The notes under the pieces are model-generated. The model did no database searches and had not been told where the DNA came from. It saw only the letters and a program-made list of their open reading frames with translations. The translations under genes and the position numbers were made by a program. A stretch of DNA of 64,000 nucleotides. It comes from Diphasiastrum complanatum. Taxonomy: Eukaryota; Streptophyta; Lycopodiopsida; Lycopodiales; Lycopodiaceae. The DNA lies in the NCBI GenBank assembly GCA_029204225.1, contig CM055115.1, forward strand, positions 10,483,855-10,547,854, written 5' to 3'. Below, piece after piece: positions 60,288 through 64,000 of this stretch; the stretch's first letter is position 1; each line of letters starts with the position of its first letter.

Positions 60288-62925
60288 ATTTGGACAATAA
60301 CATCTCTACAATTATAACCATATATCTCTCATCAGATTCCTCAAACCCATAATTTGAGTCTTCAAATGAATCTGTATCTAGAGGTGATTCCAAACGGTCT
60401 TGATGTGCTAGAAAGGAGTGAGGCATATCTATACTTTTTGGAATATTGATAGTCACCATAGTCCAACCGATGTTGTTCATGAGCTTTGCCACACAATATG
60501 ACATTCTATATAAGGACACAGACCAACTTGGAGCACAAAAGGATTCAATAATGCTACTCACACCTCGCCAATGCTTTGCTTTCTTTTTGTGATCTAGCTT
60601 ACATGACACAAAATGTTTTGTCGATTTTTCACTATCCTCAAAACACAACCTCAAGAGTTTGAATTTGCTTTGCATGCACTCGTTGACATCATTCGGGGAC
60701 TTAGCATTGTAGAGAACAAATAGAATAGGCTGCAAATTTGGAACAATTATATTGTTCTCTTTCAAAGGAGTTGCCAGTTTGTAGTAACCTTAAAAAATAG
60801 AACACCATACATCACGCATTGCTTTGATGCTTGATTTGATACCTTATTTTTCTATTGTGATCCAAAAAGAGAACAATCACACAGACTTTGTGCTGTGGCA
60901 TGAGAGTTGTCAAAAAATAGTGGCGCACCATTGACAAAATGTAAATAAAATCTAGAAACTCCAAGTTATTAAATATATACAATGTGGGACGCTCCCATAG
61001 CGAAGAAGGAAGTGTCATAAAACTTGATTCCACAACAGATGGCCTCCACGTTTTTAGAACTTTTTACGTTATAGAAAAACCTCCATTCGGTGTTACTAGA
61101 GTTCCTAGTGTCATGCTCAATATTGTGGGCAGCAAGATATTTTTGTTTTATATTTCTACAACCACTCTCAAGGGTTTAGGTATAACACCAGTCAATTTTG
61201 AAGTTATACCTTTTCCTTTGCCATAGTGTGCTCTAACCCAATTTCGACAAAAAGTCACATCAATGACTTTTGAGAGTTGTTTTATGCTCTCTTTGTTGTA
61301 ATCCATATCTGAAGGCAAGTCTTCTTCTGTAGTAAGCAAATACTTTACAACACTTAGTGCAGCCATCTCACGAACCATCAAGAGAACTCCTTCATCAATG
61401 TGTTTTTATTTGTTTTTTCTTCCAAAATACAATTCTTCATTTACAAGCTTCTTTAGGATACGATTGCACATGGCGTCCGGCATATACCTCAAACATCTGA
61501 ACAACCGAATAGGTATGGCTTTGTTTTTTGTCTTCCTCGATCCCAATGCAGGTTCGTTGTAGGAGATCCAATCATTCACATAAGATTTCATGACTTGCAT
61601 AAAATTGTTGAATGCTTCATCTGAACAGAAGATTATTATTGTGTACTTCTCAAATTTGTCATACAACGATGTAATCGTGTGTTGTACTGACAAAAATCCA
61701 GCAATACTACTGCCAAGGACCCCGTGCAAACCGAGATAAAATGTTCTCAACTATTGCTCAGAATTTAGCTTCACTCCTCTAACAAAGTGTGGTCAACTCA
61801 ATGAGATCCATAGATCACATGCACGGTCCATGATTTCCGGTATACTGCTCTCTTTTCTCTTCTCTTCCGGCTCGTGATTGAGTCTGTTAGATTCAAGAAT
61901 GTAACAAGATGCATTCTTGAATATACATATCTTGGCATGCACGGACCTAAAAGTGGCATCAAATATCCCAGGATGTATCCTATTTTGATTCAATGCAACC
62001 TTTGCCAATTCATCACATGCATATAAAAAATGTTGACTGTCGATAGGTTCAAAAATACAATATAACAAAAAGCAATTTTAGCACAATCCATCCAATCTGG
62101 ATCCAGGATTGAGATCCACCTCCTTGTGGTAAGTGTTTTTGTAGACCTGCTCATTCTCTGCTCTAACAACACGCATGAATTCGCTATACATCTTTTTAAA
62201 CATAATTGGTGCTTCGAAAGTAATTTTTTCCTGGTCATCTTTCTTGAATGAAATTGGCCTCAAAGTGACGTTCATCGATGCGGGTGGTGGACTTTTGGGT
62301 TGTTCGAATTACCAGCGAACGAGTGATCCAAAGCTCGTTGGTTCGTGAAGAGTGAGGCACACTGGATATTTTTGCTTTCCATCCAGAACATAGTATTTTT
62401 ATCTCATATGTATCCGATGTCAACAATTACAAAATTGTCGAGATTGACATTTGCATCACCCTCAAACTCAGGGACTTGCTCTTCCTTGACCATATGCCCT
62501 TCATCATCAGATACATTGCATTATGAGCCGGATAACATTCCCGATTGATCCACTCTCGGCTCCATTGGAACAATTTCCATTTCTGTTACATCTTCAATCA
62601 TAGAAACTGCAGCAGATCCAATAATTGCGGCATCAGAAAAAACACTTTGTATTCCATCAGCATTCATTAATAGCTTATCTTTTTTACATAGGGCCATCAA
62701 GGGAACCCTCATAGTTATGAGTAGATTCATTTGAATCATGAGTTGGTGGCTCAACAGTAAAATGTGCAATGTCCACACAAGACAAAATAACATGATGCTT
62801 AGAACCATCTTGGCTGCGAGTCATAAACTCAGCTTTGTCGAAAAAAAAATTTGTCCTGAAGGTAGATACCACGGATGGCACAAAGAATTTCAACATTGTC
62901 CATGGAGAATTCGGACTCGCCAATT
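60288..62925 (-). pseudogene. Large unknown gene, decayed, minus strand
   Basis: A chain of open minus-strand stretches with protein-like composition runs for 2.6 kb, broken by about ten stops and shifts. It starts 'MASPNSPWTMLKFFVPSVV' (62923). Later stretches include 'KKMYSEFMRVVRAENEQVY', 'HPGIFDATFRSVHAKICIF', 'YDKFEKYTIIIFCSDEAFN', 'LFRCLRYMPDAMCNRILKK', 'RNWVRAHYGKGKGITSKLT' and 'AKLMNNIGWTMVTINIPKS'. The last 160 codons (60765-60283) are open and end in an acidic segment. It may be a single protein of about 850 residues or several exons. I recognise no domain. A short relative lies at 36880-37200. Confidence 0.5.
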
Positions 62926-63218
62926 GATTTAGTGGATATTACAACAAAGGCTTTCACATGAAGTCCACTGGGGCTTAGTTTTTGGTGCTCTTCAGAGTCA
63001 TTTTAGTTTTTACTCACATTCCTTATCAAAAGTAAGCTAGTTTTTCTTAATATTTTCTTAGAGTACTTTAGATTATCTCTGTTTAACATATTCAAAATAT
63101 TCTATGGTAATATTCATTCTAAATACTAATGCATGTGTATTTTTTATTTTGTAAATAGAAACGTTTCAAAAAGTTTTTAGTTTGAGGAAGGGATAGAATT
63201 CGTTAAAATAAAACAAAT
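62926..63218. other. Intergenic, nothing recognised
   Basis: AT-rich sequence. It may contain the promoter of the minus-strand gene to the left, but no TATA can be singled out. Confidence 0.45.
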
Positions 63219-63230
63219 GTTATATATATG

Positions 63231-63305
<75 letters not shown>
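63219..63305. repeat. (TA)n microsatellite, ~85 bp
   Basis: Almost pure TA with two TATG interruptions near the left end. Confidence 0.95.
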
Positions 63306-63307
<2 letters not shown>

Positions 63308-63311
63308 GGAT

Positions 63312-63617
63312 TTGCACCTCCCGGCATGGCCAGAGGTTCAGCCTACCCCATTTTTGTTTCTCAATGATGCGTTGGTTGAGGCTGCTATTAAAGCTATCAA
63401 TTGTTTCGTTTTGAATTGGGTTGAGTGGACCATGGATTTGATCATGGCGAATATCAGTCGGTTCGCTTCGGGTTTCTCTAATAGAAGTGTTGACCCCTCT
63501 CCTAGTGGTCTTGACTTATCTACTAGAGATGTTGACTCCTCAAGTAGAGGCATTGAATCTGCTACTAGAAGTGTTGACTCCCGTAATACATTTCGTGTGT
63601 TAGATTCCAATGCTTGA
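63312..63617 (+). CDS. ORF with heptapeptide repeats, unknown
   Basis: A frame of 101 codons that begins inside a hairpin-repeat unit, so its first residues are doubtful. An ATG at 63432 or 63444 is an alternative start. Five 21-bp repeats at 63475-63579 encode heptapeptides of the form S-x-R-x-(V/L/I)-(D/E)-S: 'SNRSVDP', 'SPSGLDL', 'STRDVDS', 'SSRGIES' and 'ATRSVDS'. The opposite strand is also open here (63640-63338), as expected from a repeat without stops. Plus-strand coding is favoured only weakly. Confidence 0.3.
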   Translation: MHLPAWPEVQPTPFLFLNDALVEAAIKAINCFVLNWVEWTMDLIMANISRFASGFSNRSVDPSPSGLDLSTRDVDSSSRGIESATRSVDSRNTFRVLDSNA

Positions 63618-63726
63618 TCTGTGGCTTCTATAACATGCATTATGGAAGCAGTATCTGTGAAAGCCTCTATTCATGAATCCCTTTGAAGAGGAACTTCAAT
63701 TTTTTTTTTTCAAAGAAATTGTTTTT
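63618..63726. other. Spacer before the hairpin array
   Basis: Unique sequence with a run of ten T's near 63700. Confidence 0.5.
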
Positions 63727-64000
63727 AAAGCTGAACCTCACGTTGCGGCTGGAGGCTTAGCCCCTCACGGTGTTTTTATAGAAGTAAAAAATTTGAGGGG
63801 TCGAACCTCCCGCCGTGATGGGAGGTTCAGCTCTAAAATGTTTTTACAATAAAAAAAATTGAGGGGATGAACCTCCCACATGGCAAGAGGTTCAGCCCTA
63901 AAATGTTTTTAAAAGAAAAAAAATTGAGGGGCTGAACCTCAAACTGCGACGGAAGGTTCAGCTCTAAAAAAAACTTTTAAAAGAAAAAAATTTGGAGGGC
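63727..64000. repeat. Hairpin repeat family H2, ~75-bp tandem array
   Basis: Four units run to the window end and beyond. Each has an inverted repeat GAACCTCCC..GGGAGGTTC around a variable 8-10 base loop (clearest at about 63804-63830). An A/T-rich spacer ends in 'ttgagggg'. A lone, related unit lies at 63314-63343 ('acctcccggcatggccagag'). Confidence 0.85.

Overview
The window looks like nuclear DNA of a land plant with a large, repeat-rich genome. It is AT-rich and packed with decayed LTR retrotransposons of both plant superfamilies. Several Ty1/copia copies have a primer-binding site matching plant initiator-Met tRNA (TGGTATCAGAGC). Spliceosomal introns are visible and a TTTAGGG-like telomeric scrap is present. 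There is no prokaryotic gene organisation. I cannot place the clade from the sequence; the unfamiliar gene families would fit a non-model plant.

Layout. 1-2675: dispersed and tandem repeats. 2676-5085: a Ty1/copia wreck (+). 5086-9143: gene-poor, with a SINE-like tRNA relic, hairpin-bearing 'GAACC..GGTTC' repeats, an unknown 196-codon ORF and a GC-rich poly-C block. 9144-10240: copia fragment (-). 10613-12012 and 16840-19545: two fragments of one Ty3/gypsy family (+), separated by a repeat (copy A, 13872-16855). That repeat holds a conserved ORF, an LTR-like promoter block, an array of alternating palindromes and a second unknown ORF; copy B is at 31152-34500. 19700-23545: copia (both strands) and gypsy (-) fragments. 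23638-31140 and 52098-60287: two copies of a composite element. Each has gypsy gag-protease, a reverse-oriented copia with its own LTR and PBS, gypsy integrase, and a downstream module with a long antisense reading frame. A third copy of that module lies alone at 37405-40940. 34844-35165: a chromodomain relic. 45440-47925: gypsy (+). 48060-52190: copia (-) lacking its reverse transcriptase. 60288-62925: a decayed unknown gene (-). 63219-64000: microsatellite, heptapeptide repeats and a hairpin array.

The most notable part is 41.5-45.1 kb, where two non-retroelement genes converge. On the minus strand, one reading path from a TATA box (about 45077) to a stop at 42831 encodes a histone H3 fold, then a basic linker, then a C48/Ulp1 SUMO-protease-like domain split over four inferred exons. 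The apparent H3-Ulp1 fusion carries several stops and at least two frameshifts, so this copy is probably a pseudogene. I know of no described H3-Ulp1 fusion. On the plus strand, 41710-42761 is an unknown gene with a 104-nt intron and a possible ubiquitin-like segment near its C-terminus. It is interrupted by one in-frame TGA.

Most protein-coding content is broken by stops that look like C-to-T decay. Intact function should be sought in relatives elsewhere in the genome rather than here.
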